A DNA stretch of 64,000 nucleotides from Bdellovibrio sp. ZAP7 (GTDB lineage Bacteria > Bdellovibrionota > UBA1018 > CAIMNF01). The translations under genes and the position numbers were made by a program. The stretch covers positions 1-64,000 of the forward strand of contig CAMCGZ010000003.1 in the NCBI GenBank assembly GCA_945874535.1, read 5' to 3'. The notes beneath the pieces are model-generated. The model did no database searches and was not told the DNA's origin. It saw nothing but the letters and a program-made list of their open reading frames with translations. Positions 51,273 through 60,305 of this stretch are shown here, piece by piece. Position 1 is the first letter of the stretch. Each line of letters starts with the position of its first letter.

Positions 51273-53181
51273 AAGACTCTTCAAATTCCTTTAATTTCCT
51301 CTGTAGGTCAAGGAATTGTTGGGATAATTCCTTAAATTTTTCCATATCTTGGGCCTGCTCAACCCGAACCATCTCCTCACGGATTCTATGCGAAAACCGT
51401 GCCCAGGATTTATAAACGCCCCGTCGGAGCAGGGCACGAAGCTGAGCCTCATCTCCCTGAACCCGATCTTGAAGCAAGCCCTCCATAATAACTGACTGTA
51501 ACTCCAACGAAACATGCCCTTGAACCCAGGACTCGGGAGCCTGCTTGAGCCGTTCCATTCCTGCGGGATCCTCGAGAATGGTTCGAACCCAATTTTGGAC
51601 TTCGGTGTCATCAAACAGTTCCGGGAATGAATCTTTTTCATGCATTTGGCGACGGGCTTCGACAAAAAAAGCGCCGAATTCCTGCGCTTTCACGAAATAT
51701 TGCAACAACTGCCTGTCATAGGGGGTCAAGGGGGCGCGTTTTTTTGAACCGGGAGTTTGGGGGCGCCTGGCATCGACCGGAGCTACCGGCAAGGGCCTCC
51801 GAGGCGGTCCACCTGCCCTTCCATCGAGGTCCCTGGCCAGAGGTCCGAGCGCTGCCGGCGGAACGTCCCAACGTTTGACCAGATCGGAAACCCGGATGGC
51901 CCGCCCCACGGGATCCGTGTACTGGCTCAGCCATTGAACAGCCTGCTTCACCGCGGCAGAGCGGCGTTCGACCTGGCCTTCACTTTCGCGAAACAGCCGA
52001 TCGAGCTCGCGATCGAGGAGCGGTGTGGCTTCCCGGATCCATTGCCGGAGCAACTTCAAGTGTTCCACCGGATTCTCGAGCAGAAACTCATCCGGATCGA
52101 GCTTGCTGGCAAAAGAAATCCCGTAGAGCAATTGCCCCATCCTGAGGCCAAGTTCCATGGACTTCACCGTGGCCTGAATCCCCGCCTCATCCTGATCGAA
52201 AAATACGATCACCCGGGGACCGAGCCGCGTGAGTGTTTTCAAATGATCCTCGGTCAAGGCGGTCCCGCAAGGAGCCACCGCATTCTCGACCCCAGCCTGA
52301 TGAAGGGCGATCACATCGAAGTAACCCTCCACCACGATTGAAACTTCTTCTTCTCGAATGGCCCGCTTGGCCTGGGTCAGACCGAACAGGAACCGGGACT
52401 TCTGGAACAATTCACTCTCTGCGCTGTTCAAATACTTGGGGAGCTTGAACTCGGACGGTTTCTTCTCGACCGAAGGCAGAACCCGCCCACCGAATCCGAG
52501 AATCCTGCCGCGGGGGTCGATCAGCGGAAACAGCAGGCGCTCCCTGAAAAAATCGTAATCGCCCTGGGTTTTCTGCGACGCCCGGATGAGTCCGAAATCA
52601 CGGGCGATGTCGAGCGGCGCCCGGGCCCGGGTCAGGTACTGGACCAAACCATCGGACTGCGCCCCAGCGACACCGATCTGGAACTTCTCGACGGTTTCGG
52701 AACTGATTCCGCGCTTTTTCAGATACTCGCGGGCCTCGATGAACAAAGGGGATCCAGAGCCTCGAAGCAAGTTCTCATGGTAAAACTGCAACGAAGAGAA
52801 ATAATTCAAGCGGACAGCCTTCTGCGTACGTTCCCGCTTGATCCGGATGGCGCGCTCTTCTTCGCTCGAAAGCGCCTCCCCTCCTTCCGGGAGCGGAACT
52901 TTCGCCTTTTCGGCAAGATCCTCACAGGCCTCCTCGAAGCTGAGCCCGTGGAGCTGCATCACGAACTTGATGAGATCACCCGTTTCTTTGCAACCGAAGC
53001 AGTAATAAAACTCACGATTCACGGAAAACGACGGAGACCTGTCCCCGTGAAACGGACAACGTCCCATGAAGCGTGCACCGCTTTTACGCAATTCAACGTT
53101 TTCGGAAACCACCTCGTGCAAAGGCAAAGCCGCCTTCAACGACTGGATCCATTCGGGAGTGAAACGCGTCCTGAGTTTCAA
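51250..53181 (-). CDS. dnaG: DNA primase
   Basis: The 643-residue replication primase has a CHC2 zinc finger ([27 protein letters not shown]), a TOPRIM domain ([52 protein letters not shown]) and a C-terminal helicase-binding region. A Pro/Arg-rich linker (residues about 455-490) separates core and C-terminus. It sits in the macromolecular-synthesis operon, 7 nt after yqeY and overlapping rpoD, so replication priming and transcription initiation are co-expressed. Confidence 0.97.
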   Translation of the reverse strand: MKLRTRFTPEWIQSLKAALPLHEVVSENVELRKSGARFMGRCPFHGDRSPSFSVNREFYYCFGCKETGDLIKFVMQLHGLSFEEACEDLAEKAKVPLPEGGEALSSEEERAIRIKRERTQKAVRLNYFSSLQFYHENLLRGSGSPLFIEAREYLKKRGISSETVEKFQIGVAGAQSDGLVQYLTRARAPLDIARDFGLIRASQKTQGDYDFFRERLLFPLIDPRGRILGFGGRVLPSVEKKPSEFKLPKYLNSAESELFQKSRFLFGLTQAKRAIREEEVSIVVEGYFDVIALHQAGVENAVAPCGTALTEDHLKTLTRLGPRVIVFFDQDEAGIQATVKSMELGLRMGQLLYGISFASKLDPDEFLLENPVEHLKLLRQWIREATPLLDRELDRLFRESEGQVERRSAAVKQAVQWLSQYTDPVGRAIRVSDLVKRWDVPPAALGPLARDLDGRAGGPPRRPLPVAPVDARRPQTPGSKKRAPLTPYDRQLLQYFVKAQEFGAFFVEARRQMHEKDSFPELFDDTEVQNWVRTILEDPAGMERLKQAPESWVQGHVSLELQSVIMEGLLQDRVQGDEAQLRALLRRGVYKSWARFSHRIREEMVRVEQAQDMEKFKELSQQFLDLQRKLKEFEESYVSGKND

Positions 53182-53188
53182 AGCTGAC

Positions 53189-53638
53189 TCAGCCGCCCAA
53201 AGCTTCCCGCACGAGCTGATTCACGAGTTTGCCATCGGCACGCCCTTGAATCTTGGGAAGGAGGACCTTCATCACCTTGCCGAGATCTTTGGCGTCCTTG
53301 GCTCCGGCTTCGGCAACTGCCGCCACCACGATGGGCTTCAGCTCATCAGCACTCATCTGGGCGGGCATGAACTGACGCAAGTACTTGGCTTCCGCTTCCT
53401 CAGCAGCGACCAGATCTTCCCTTCCACCGGACCTGAACTGGGTGATCGACTCTTCGCGTTGTTTGAGGAGGGTCGAAATCAACTTCAGGGTCTCTGCGTC
53501 GTCCAGATCCTTCCGCTCATCCACTTCGCGCTTCCGAATGGCGGCATGCAGGGTCCTGGCAAATTGAGTCGTGGTCTTGTCCCCCGACTTCATTGCGGTT
53601 TTCATGTTCTCCTGGTTGATCTCTTTGATGCTGGGCAT
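53189..53638 (-). CDS. yqeY: GatB/YqeY domain protein
   Basis: The 149-residue protein is a stand-alone YqeY domain, related to the tail of GatB (MPSIKEINQENMKTAMKSGDKTTTQFARTLHAAIRKREVDERK; LRQFMPAQMSADELKPIVVAAVAEAG; GKVMKVLLPKIQGRADGKLVNQLVREAL). Its biochemical role is not established; a tRNA-related one is presumed. It is encoded between rpsU and dnaG, an arrangement known from several phyla. The rpsU terminator lies just upstream of its start. Confidence 0.92.
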   Translation of the reverse strand: MPSIKEINQENMKTAMKSGDKTTTQFARTLHAAIRKREVDERKDLDDAETLKLISTLLKQREESITQFRSGGREDLVAAEEAEAKYLRQFMPAQMSADELKPIVVAAVAEAGAKDAKDLGKVMKVLLPKIQGRADGKLVNQLVREALGG

Positions 53639-53656
53639 GGGCCCTACCCTAGCAGA

Positions 53657-53690
53657 AAAAAAGGCCCTTTTGCCAGTGGCAAAGGGCCCT
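53657..53690 (-). terminator. Terminator between rpsU and yqeY
   Basis: GGCCCTTTTGCC-AGT-GGCAAAGGGCC (stem with one bulge) is followed on the minus strand by seven T residues. It would trim expression of yqeY-dnaG-rpoD relative to rpsU. Confidence 0.8.
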
Positions 53691-53719
53691 TTTGAAACAA
53701 ATTCACTCCCGAAAAATCC

Positions 53720-53929
53720 TCAGTAGGACTTCTTAGGACGGCTGCTGAATCCGCGTTTTCCGCGATTCTTACGCGCCGCGATGTCTTTCTTTTTGCGCTT
53801 CACGGAAGGCTTTTCAAATGCCTCACGCTTGCGGACTTCGGCCAAAACGCCGGCTTTCTCGACTTGCTTCTTAAAACGCTTGAGGGCCGCTTCGAACGAA
53901 TCCCCTTCACGAATGACGATTCCTGGCAT
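53720..53929 (-). CDS. rpsU: 30S ribosomal protein S21
   Basis: The 69-residue basic protein has the S21 pattern [54 protein letters not shown]. The ATG at 53929 has a perfect AGGAGGTG Shine-Dalgarno. S21 helps base-pairing of mRNA leaders with 16S rRNA, which is of interest beside the many leaderless starts here. It is the first gene of the macromolecular-synthesis operon. Confidence 0.97.
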   Translation of the reverse strand: MPGIVIREGDSFEAALKRFKKQVEKAGVLAEVRKREAFEKPSVKRKKKDIAARKNRGKRGFSSRPKKSY

Positions 53930-53965
53930 GATTTCACCTCCTTCCACGAAATGGACAGGCTCTCA

Positions 53966-53994
53966 GGGATACACCTTGGCGCGGAAAGATGCAA
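53966..53994 (-). promoter_or_regulatory. rpsU promoter
   Basis: On the minus strand TTGCAT (53989-53994), 17 bp, TATCCC (53966-53971). Transcription would start about 30 nt before the rpsU ATG, leaving room for its strong Shine-Dalgarno. Confidence 0.55.
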
Positions 53995-54017
53995 TACTGA
54001 AGGAAGTGTCCAATTCT

Positions 54018-55067
54018 GTGAAATGGTCGAGACAGTCTCCACTCCAGTCCGTACTCCTGGCGGGTCTGGTGCTTTTTTTTGTCAGCCATTTCGTCCTTTT
54101 GTCTCCTTCCTCGCTCGAAGACGACTTCGGAGGAATGCGGGTGATCCATCCCCGGGACCTGCTCGGACTGCTTCAGAACGAGCCCGAGACCCTCGCCGTC
54201 AGCGAACTGCCCGGAAACACGCCTCCTTCCTATAGCTTACGCGACCTCAGGATCGCCTCCTCCCATCAGCGCTCTCCGGAATTCCTGCTTTCAGCGAGGA
54301 AATCCGTGAGCTTCCAAAAAGAGGAACTCACTCACTTCAGGGACCTGGAAGTGACCACCGTGGACCGGATGGTCATCCTTTCCAAAGAAGCCCTCTACCG
54401 GCAAAAGGAAAATGTGATCCATTTCCTCGGAGATGTCAGGGTTCGCCTCCCCGGAGGTGCTGAGATCCAGACCGAAACCGCCGAACTCGTGACCCGCCCC
54501 GCCCTGCACATCCGGGTGCCGGTATCGGTGCGAGTCCAAGGTCGTCACATCAAAGGCAAGAACCAGGTGACTTTTTCGGCCAACGGCCTCGATTACCTCG
54601 CCGATGACCCCGAGCACCTGAAGTTGCTCCAGCGGGTCGAGGTCAAGACCCGAAGCGCAAGGGAACTCGCCATCTATTCGGACTCAGCCGATTACTCCGA
54701 AAATTTGGGTCGTCTCGCATTCACCATGTCCGAGAAGCGTCCGATTCAGGAGCAATTCGTCCGCCTGATCGAACCCGCCTTCGAGCTGAAGGCGAGGAAT
54801 CTTGAACTCGACCTTTCTGGCGAGAAAGAACTCCAGACCGTTCGGGCAGAAAAAGACGTCTGGTTCGAAGAGTCGGCTGAAACCGGTCGAAAAACGAGCG
54901 GAACCGGTGGCCGTGGGACCTACTCGGTCGAAAGCGGACGGGTCACACTCTCCGAATTTCCGCAACTCTACCAGGACCGTGATACCATCACGGGCGAGAT
55001 CATTTTGTTCCACCGGGACTCCGACACCATCGAAGTGAGACAAAGCAATGCAAGTTACGGGAACTGA
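54018..55067 (+). CDS. LptC-LptA fusion, LPS transport bridge protein
   Basis: A single N-terminal membrane helix ([20 protein letters not shown]) is followed by a periplasmic LptC-like beta region (residues about 75-225, including [33 protein letters not shown]). A second, LptA/OstA-like stretch follows (about 250-345: [31 protein letters not shown] ... [42 protein letters not shown]). At 349 residues it is about LptC plus LptA in length, and no separate lptA is seen. The start is uncertain (GTG at 54018 or 54006). It overlaps lptB by 20 nt. Confidence 0.75.
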   Translation: MKWSRQSPLQSVLLAGLVLFFVSHFVLLSPSSLEDDFGGMRVIHPRDLLGLLQNEPETLAVSELPGNTPPSYSLRDLRIASSHQRSPEFLLSARKSVSFQKEELTHFRDLEVTTVDRMVILSKEALYRQKENVIHFLGDVRVRLPGGAEIQTETAELVTRPALHIRVPVSVRVQGRHIKGKNQVTFSANGLDYLADDPEHLKLLQRVEVKTRSARELAIYSDSADYSENLGRLAFTMSEKRPIQEQFVRLIEPAFELKARNLELDLSGEKELQTVRAEKDVWFEESAETGRKTSGTGGRGTYSVESGRVTLSEFPQLYQDRDTITGEIILFHRDSDTIEVRQSNASYGN

Positions 55068-55791
55068 ATCCAAGAAACTCCGGGCAACCGGACTGATCAA
55101 ATCGTATCAAGAGCGGAAGGTGGTCAAAGGGGTCAGTCTCGAAGTCGCCTCCGGTCAGGTGGTCGGGCTTCTTGGATTGAACGGTGCCGGAAAAACCACG
55201 ACATTCTACATGATCACCGGACTCATCATGCCGGATGAGGGTGAGGTCCATCTCGGCGATCGGGACATCACCCGGCTCCCGATGCACGAACGCGCCAAGT
55301 GCGGTTTGGCTTATTTGCCGCAAGAGCCCTCTGTCTTCCGGAAACTCACCGTCGAAGAGAACATCATGGCGACACTCGAGACCCTGAAGATCCCCCATGA
55401 CGAGCGGAAGAAGCGCCTCAGGAAGCTACTCGACGAATTCACTCTCAACCATGTATCAAAACAACCCGCATACACGCTTTCAGGCGGTGAGCGCAGACGC
55501 GTCGAGGTTGCGCGAGCGCTCGCGCTGAACCCGTCTTTCATTCTGCTCGATGAACCCTTCGCGGGAGTCGACCCCTTGGCTGTGGCGGACATCCAGAAGA
55601 TGATCCTCACTTTGAAGGCACGGGGCATCGGTGTCTTGATCACGGACCACAATGTCCGCGAAACTCTTTCCATTTGTGACTGGGGACTCATCCTGTCGGA
55701 AGGAGTCATTTTCGTGCAGGGCACGCCCGAACAGATTGCGAACTCGAAGGCAGCCCGTGAGAAGTATCTCGGTGAGAATTTCAAATTCTAA
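55048..55791 (+). CDS. lptB: LPS export ABC transporter ATPase LptB
   Basis: The 247-residue ATPase has Walker [13 protein letters not shown]-loop [18 protein letters not shown], signature [15 protein letters not shown], Walker [14 protein letters not shown] and the H-loop [10 protein letters not shown]. The sequence is characteristic of LptB, which with LptF/LptG drives lipopolysaccharide from the inner membrane onto the LptC-LptA bridge. It is coupled to the LptC-LptA gene and followed by rpoN, the classic order. Confidence 0.96.
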   Translation: MQVTGTESKKLRATGLIKSYQERKVVKGVSLEVASGQVVGLLGLNGAGKTTTFYMITGLIMPDEGEVHLGDRDITRLPMHERAKCGLAYLPQEPSVFRKLTVEENIMATLETLKIPHDERKKRLRKLLDEFTLNHVSKQPAYTLSGGERRRVEVARALALNPSFILLDEPFAGVDPLAVADIQKMILTLKARGIGVLITDHNVRETLSICDWGLILSEGVIFVQGTPEQIANSKAAREKYLGENFKF

Positions 55792-55850
55792 ACTGAATTG
55801 ATTGAATAAATAAAAACCATTTTTTTCTGCAATTTCCGGGCCTGAACCAT

Positions 55851-55856
55851 TAGAAT
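55851..55856 (+). promoter_or_regulatory. -10 hexamer of rpoN, possible leaderless start
   Basis: TAGAAT ends 6 nt before the rpoN ATG at 55863, so +1 would be the start codon. No convincing -35 lies at 16-18 bp. A weak GGAA precedes the ATG. Confidence 0.45.
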
Positions 55857-55862
55857 GGAAAC

Positions 55863-57368
55863 ATGGGCATTCAGCTAAAGCAGGGCCTGCGACAACAACA
55901 GAATCTGGTGATGACCCCCCAACTGCAACAGGCGATCAAGCTGTTGCAATTGAACCACATGGAACTGGCGGAACTCATCAACCAGGAACTGACCGAAAAT
56001 CCGGTTCTGGAAGAGGCTGCCGAGAATGAGGCGCCCGAGGACAATCTCGCCACGGCAGCAGGCGATGAAACCTTCGACCCTGCAATCCAGCAGCAAACCG
56101 ACGAAGCCTCCCAGGTTCAAGAACCGAAACCCGAAGAACAGTCGCTTGCTGGCAAAGACGATGTGAATTGGGATGCCTACCTGGAGGATTACAACGAGGG
56201 TTCCGGAAGTGCTCCTTCCATGAAGGAAACACCGGACGAGACCCCGACCTATGAAAACACCCTGACCAAGACCACCTCCCTCGAGGAGCACCTCCAATGG
56301 CAGTTGTCGATGCTGAATCTCATGGAAAACGAGCAGCGACTCGCCTCCTTGATCATCGCGGGCCTGAACGACGACGGTTATTTCGAAGGCGATCTCGCCT
56401 CGATCGCGACGCAGGCGGGAATTGAATTCGAGGACGCCGAAGAAATTCTGAAAATGATCCAACTTTTCGATCCGATCGGGATCGGGGCCCGCAATCTCAA
56501 AGAATGTCTGCTCATCCAGGCCCGCCTCCTCCAGCCCCGCGTTCCGGAGGTCGAGACCATCATCGAACACCACATGGTGGAGCTCGAGAAGCACAACATC
56601 CCTGCGATCGCGAAGGCGCTCAATATCCCCATTGAGAAAGCCGCCGAGGCTCAACGGATCATCCATGAATTCGAACCCCGCCCGGGCCATGTGTTCACCG
56701 AGCCCGATACCCAGTACATTCAACCCGACATCTTCATCCAGAAGGTGGGCGAGCAGTACGTGATCCACATGAACGACGACGGGATACCGAGACTCCGGGT
56801 TTCGAATTACTACAAGTCGATCGTCCAAAAAGAGAATGCCGCGACAGCTGCCGGTAAAGAAACCGGAGGCAAAGCCAAGGAATACGTCCAGGACAAGCTC
56901 CGTGCGGCACTTTGGCTGATCCGTTCCATTCAGAACCGACAAAAGACCATCTACAAAGTGACCGAGGCGATCTTGGCAAGGCAGCGTGACTTTTTTGAAA
57001 AAGGGGCACGCTACCTGAAGCCCATGGTGCTGAAAGACATCGCAGCCGATGTGGGGATGCACGAGTCGACCATCTCACGGGTCACCACCAATAAGTACGT
57101 GCACACTCCGGTCGGCACCTTCGAGCTCAAGTACTTCTTCAACTCGAGCATCGCCTCGAGTGACGGGGGCGAGGCTGTTGCGAGTTCAGCAGTCAAAGAA
57201 CGGATCAAGCAGATGATCTCGAAAGAGGACCCGAAGCGTCCCCTTTCGGACCAACAACTGGTGGATCTTCTGGCCAAAGAGAACGTGGACATCGCCCGTA
57301 GAACGGTCGCGAAGTACCGCGAGATGCTCCACATCCTTCCGTCATCGAAACGCAAGCGGGCTTTCTGA
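55863..57368 (+). CDS. rpoN: Sigma-54 factor RpoN
   Basis: The 501-residue factor has region I (MGIQLKQGLRQQQNLVMTPQLQQAIKLLQLNHMELAELINQELTENPVLEE), an acidic Gln-rich region II (about 60-130), the core-binding and HTH regions (VADVGMHESTISRVTTNKY-like segment DIAADVGMHESTISRVTTNKYV) and the RpoN box ARRTVAKYREML near the C-terminus. It directs transcription from -24/-12 promoters with AAA+ activators. The AAA protein at 2.5-3.5 kb has lost the loop that contacts this factor. Confidence 0.97.
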   Translation: MGIQLKQGLRQQQNLVMTPQLQQAIKLLQLNHMELAELINQELTENPVLEEAAENEAPEDNLATAAGDETFDPAIQQQTDEASQVQEPKPEEQSLAGKDDVNWDAYLEDYNEGSGSAPSMKETPDETPTYENTLTKTTSLEEHLQWQLSMLNLMENEQRLASLIIAGLNDDGYFEGDLASIATQAGIEFEDAEEILKMIQLFDPIGIGARNLKECLLIQARLLQPRVPEVETIIEHHMVELEKHNIPAIAKALNIPIEKAAEAQRIIHEFEPRPGHVFTEPDTQYIQPDIFIQKVGEQYVIHMNDDGIPRLRVSNYYKSIVQKENAATAAGKETGGKAKEYVQDKLRAALWLIRSIQNRQKTIYKVTEAILARQRDFFEKGARYLKPMVLKDIAADVGMHESTISRVTTNKYVHTPVGTFELKYFFNSSIASSDGGEAVASSAVKERIKQMISKEDPKRPLSDQQLVDLLAKENVDIARRTVAKYREMLHILPSSKRKRAF

Positions 57369-57380
57369 GCTCAGTGAGTC

Positions 57381-58550
57381 TCAGGCTTCCTTCATCGACC
57401 AGTTGAACTCGAATCCACGGGTTTGAATGAGTTCGAAGAAAGGCAGCTTCGGCACTCCCAATTCAGGTGGAAGAACCCCTTTTGCCGTGAGCTGTCCGTT
57501 CACAATCATCTGCCCCACGATCGAGGCCGTGAAACCGGTGGTACGCTGCATGGAGGTCAGGCCGGTTTTTTCGTCGGAATAGTCGCAGATCCAGTGCTCG
57601 ATCGTGACCTTCTTCCCGCTCTTGGTGCCTTCCGAAATGGTCTGGATGAAGGACACATCCTTCTCTCCGCCCTTCGGCATCAGGAACTTCTCCATCACAG
57701 CCTTGGTCATGGCGCGCGGCTGGAACGGACCGTTCTCCGTCTGGAGGGTTTCGCGAGAGAAGAATCCCACATCACGGAGGGTCTTCAAAAAGGTCAGGTG
57801 GCCGGGATAGCGCACGAATTTGTTTTCAAGGTTCTTCACACGGCCTTCGTAGGTCCAAGGGAGTGTCGAGAGCATTCCCATGCCATGGGTGGCTTCGACT
57901 TTCCCCACGACCGGCAGATCGCAATGTTCGATTTCGGTCATCGGAGCGATCTCGATCATTTTTCCGTTCCGCATCTGGGTGGTCATGCCGGTGTACTCGT
58001 TAGTGAGGGTCTCAATGGCGAATACGAGATGATAAAACAGAGGAGGTTTGGGATTCATGGGGATGCCACCATCCCGGGTGATGATGGTTTCGGCGGTATC
58101 GAGGATCTCCATGGCATGACCCACAGTGATGTTGGTCATGCCGGGTCCCATTCCACAATCAGGAATGATGGTGATTCCCGCGGCTTTGGCCTGCTCCGAG
58201 AGCGCCAACTGTTTCAGGACCATATCGGTGTCGCCACCGAGATCGACCATGGGAACCTTCGCGCGGATCGCAGCGTGCGTGATGTCGACCGCATACTTGT
58301 AGGGCGCGGTGTTCAGAATGAGATCGCAACCCTGAGCGGCCCGGGCAGTGGCCTCGATGTCACCGGCATCGAGCTGGAGAGCGGAAAGCTTTTTGGGCGA
58401 AGCGTGCTTCTGGAGAAAAGCAGTGAGCTTCGTGATCATTTCGGGAAAGGCATCGGCCAACACCAGTTCCTCGGGCTTCCCGAAAGTCAGAAGATCCAAA
58501 GCAGCCCCGTAGGCCTGCATCCCGCAACCGATCAAAAGTACTTTTTTCAT
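57381..58550 (-). CDS. Saccharopine dehydrogenase-like oxidoreductase
   Basis: The 389-residue protein starts with a Rossmann loop (KKVLLIGCGMQAYGAALDLL) and has LILNTAPYKYAVDITHAAIRAKVPMVDLGGDTDMV and IIPDCGMGPGMTNI, typical of saccharopine dehydrogenase (LYS9-type) and the related carboxynorspermidine or lysine-catabolic enzymes. It is NAD(P)-dependent and cytosolic. The substrate is not determined. It stands alone, 12 nt from the convergent rpoN stop. A role in lysine breakdown with the 38-44 kb block is speculative. Confidence 0.85.
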   Translation of the reverse strand: MKKVLLIGCGMQAYGAALDLLTFGKPEELVLADAFPEMITKLTAFLQKHASPKKLSALQLDAGDIEATARAAQGCDLILNTAPYKYAVDITHAAIRAKVPMVDLGGDTDMVLKQLALSEQAKAAGITIIPDCGMGPGMTNITVGHAMEILDTAETIITRDGGIPMNPKPPLFYHLVFAIETLTNEYTGMTTQMRNGKMIEIAPMTEIEHCDLPVVGKVEATHGMGMLSTLPWTYEGRVKNLENKFVRYPGHLTFLKTLRDVGFFSRETLQTENGPFQPRAMTKAVMEKFLMPKGGEKDVSFIQTISEGTKSGKKVTIEHWICDYSDEKTGLTSMQRTTGFTASIVGQMIVNGQLTAKGVLPPELGVPKLPFFELIQTRGFEFNWSMKEA

Positions 58551-58610
58551 GGTGGAGGGAGGCTAACCCGAGAATTCGCCCCCCCGCAACCCCCTCCAAG
58601 AGATTGGCCC

Positions 58611-58639
58611 TTGACTCAGTAATGCGGTGCACATAAATG
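58611..58639 (+). promoter_or_regulatory. Sigma-70 promoter with leaderless start
   Basis: TTGACT (58611-58616), 17 bp, TAAATG (58634-58639), then 6 nt to the ATG at 58646. The -10 itself contains an in-frame ATG (58637), which would not be transcribed. Confidence 0.65.
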
Positions 58640-58645
58640 AACCTC

Positions 58646-59038
58646 ATGATCCAGACTTTGGCCTTTGTTTGTCTTTCTTTGAGTCCGTTGAACGGCAAAG
58701 CCGACCTCGAAGTGAGCGTCATTGCCGGAGAAGACTGGCGAAGCCTGAATGTGTTTCCTTATCTGGCCGGCACCCAAAAGCCCCTTTCAGATGGAATCGG
58801 AGATCCTCCAGCCCGGACTCGGGTCAGCCGGGATGGTTCCCGAATCGTAGTGCGAGGCCGTTCGGGCATCGAGGTCCAGATTCAGACGGGCAGGCGTGCC
58901 CGCCTCCCCCGCGATTCAGCCGCCCTCCCCGGAATGGATCAGAAGGCTCGAGGAGTCTATGAAGGCATGCTGACCATCCGTGGAAATGGCGCTTGGGACG
59001 GCCAAGTCGCTCTCGCCTGCGCGGCTCTCGAGAACTGA
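58646..59038 (+). CDS. Exported hypothetical protein
   Basis: The 130-residue protein has a signal peptide (MIQTLAFVCLSLSPLNGKA) and a beta-rich mature part (LEVSVIAGEDWRSLNVFPYL; GSRIVVRGRSGIEVQIQTG). The ATG at 58646 is preferred over one three codons earlier because the earlier one lies inside the -10 box. It is 49 nt upstream of the FHS permease and may lead that operon. No family is recognised. Confidence 0.65.
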   Translation: MIQTLAFVCLSLSPLNGKADLEVSVIAGEDWRSLNVFPYLAGTQKPLSDGIGDPPARTRVSRDGSRIVVRGRSGIEVQIQTGRRARLPRDSAALPGMDQKARGVYEGMLTIRGNGAWDGQVALACAALEN

Positions 59039-59087
59039 GATTTTTGGATGCCGGAGGACTCGGGATCGGGTATGACCATGGGCACCC

Positions 59088-60305
59088 ATGAATACCACCC
59101 GTCGCCCTCTGATCTTCGTCACTTCTCTGTTTTTCCTGTTCGGATTCATTACCTGTCTCAATGACATCCTGATCCCTCACCTGAAGGCTCTCTTCGAGCT
59201 CGATTTCACCCGCGCCATGCTGGTGCAGGTGTGCTTTTTCTCGGCTTACTTTTTCATGTCGATCCCCTCCGGAAGGATCACTCACGCACGGGGCTACCGT
59301 TTTGGAATCGTGGCAGGACTCTCGACCGCGGCATTCGGAACGCTCGGCTTCATTCCAGCTGCACAATGGGGGTCCTTTCCCGTATTCCTCGGGTCTCTGT
59401 TTGTGCTCGCCTCGGGGATCACCCTCCTTCAGGTCGCAGTGAATCCCTACGTGACCTTGCTCGGCTCACCGGAAGGGGCGGCATTCCGTCTCAACTTGGT
59501 CCAGGCATTCAACTCGCTCGGGACAACACTCGCCCCACTGGCCGGGAGCCTGCTCATTCTTGAAAACTCGGACAAGATCCGCGCGATCCAAGTCCCCTAC
59601 CTGATCCTCACTCTGTCCTTGATCACTGTGGCAGTGGTTTTCTCACGGATCCCACTCCCCTCGATGAGCGACTACTCCAACCAGGAAATCCCCGAAGACG
59701 AGGGCTCGTTTGGCGACTCGCTCCGCCGCTACGGTCAAACCATCCAAGAACACCCGCGTCTGGTGCTCGGCATGCTCGCCATCTTCTTCTATGTGGGTGC
59801 AGAGGTATCGATTGGAAGCTTTTTGGTGTCTTGGCTCGGGGATGCCTCGGTGGCTGGCATGAGCCCGGAACAAGCAGGACGCTACGTGGCGTTTTATTGG
59901 GGCGGGGCCATGGTCGGAAGGTTCCTCGGAAGCGTCCTCACCGCACAAATGAAACCCGAGAAAGTCCTGATGGGCTCGGTCTTCTTTTGTCTCATCCTGA
60001 TTCTGGTTGGAATCACATCGGGGAACTCCGCGATCGCCACCTGGGCCATCATCCTGATCGGTCTCTTCAACTCGATTCAATTCCCCACCATCTTCTCATT
60101 GAGTGTGAGCGGCCTCGGAAAGGCCACCCCTTACGCATCCGGGCTGCTCTGCACTTGCATCGTGGGCGGAGCCCTGATTCCACTTTTGCAAGGCGTGATG
60201 GCTGACCACTTGTCACTCCGGTGGTCGTATGCGGTGCCATTCCTGAGCTACCTTTATATCCTGTTCACATCTCGCAAACTTTCGAGCGAGGGAGGCCTAA
60301 AATGA
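59088..60305 (+). CDS. FHS-family sugar:proton symporter (FucP/GluP-like)
   Basis: This 405-residue, twelve-helix MFS permease carries FHS family hallmarks: FFLFGFITCLNDILIPHLKALFELDF, FFSAYFFMSIPSGRI and LLQVAVNPYVTLLGSPEGAAFRLNLVQAFNSLGTTLAPLAG. Members import fucose, glucose, galactose or mannose with protons. The coupled kinase (ATGA overlap) and the GH5 hydrolase suggest mannose or glucose as substrate. Inner membrane. Confidence 0.9.
   Translation: MNTTRRPLIFVTSLFFLFGFITCLNDILIPHLKALFELDFTRAMLVQVCFFSAYFFMSIPSGRITHARGYRFGIVAGLSTAAFGTLGFIPAAQWGSFPVFLGSLFVLASGITLLQVAVNPYVTLLGSPEGAAFRLNLVQAFNSLGTTLAPLAGSLLILENSDKIRAIQVPYLILTLSLITVAVVFSRIPLPSMSDYSNQEIPEDEGSFGDSLRRYGQTIQEHPRLVLGMLAIFFYVGAEVSIGSFLVSWLGDASVAGMSPEQAGRYVAFYWGGAMVGRFLGSVLTAQMKPEKVLMGSVFFCLILILVGITSGNSAIATWAIILIGLFNSIQFPTIFSLSVSGLGKATPYASGLLCTCIVGGALIPLLQGVMADHLSLRWSYAVPFLSYLYILFTSRKLSSEGGLK

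Noticed and set aside
55801-55862. Sigma-54 (-24/-12) promoter for rpoN or flagellin
   Set aside because: No GG-N10-GC element with a suitable context was found upstream of rpoN, nor in 45394-45561 upstream of flagellin.
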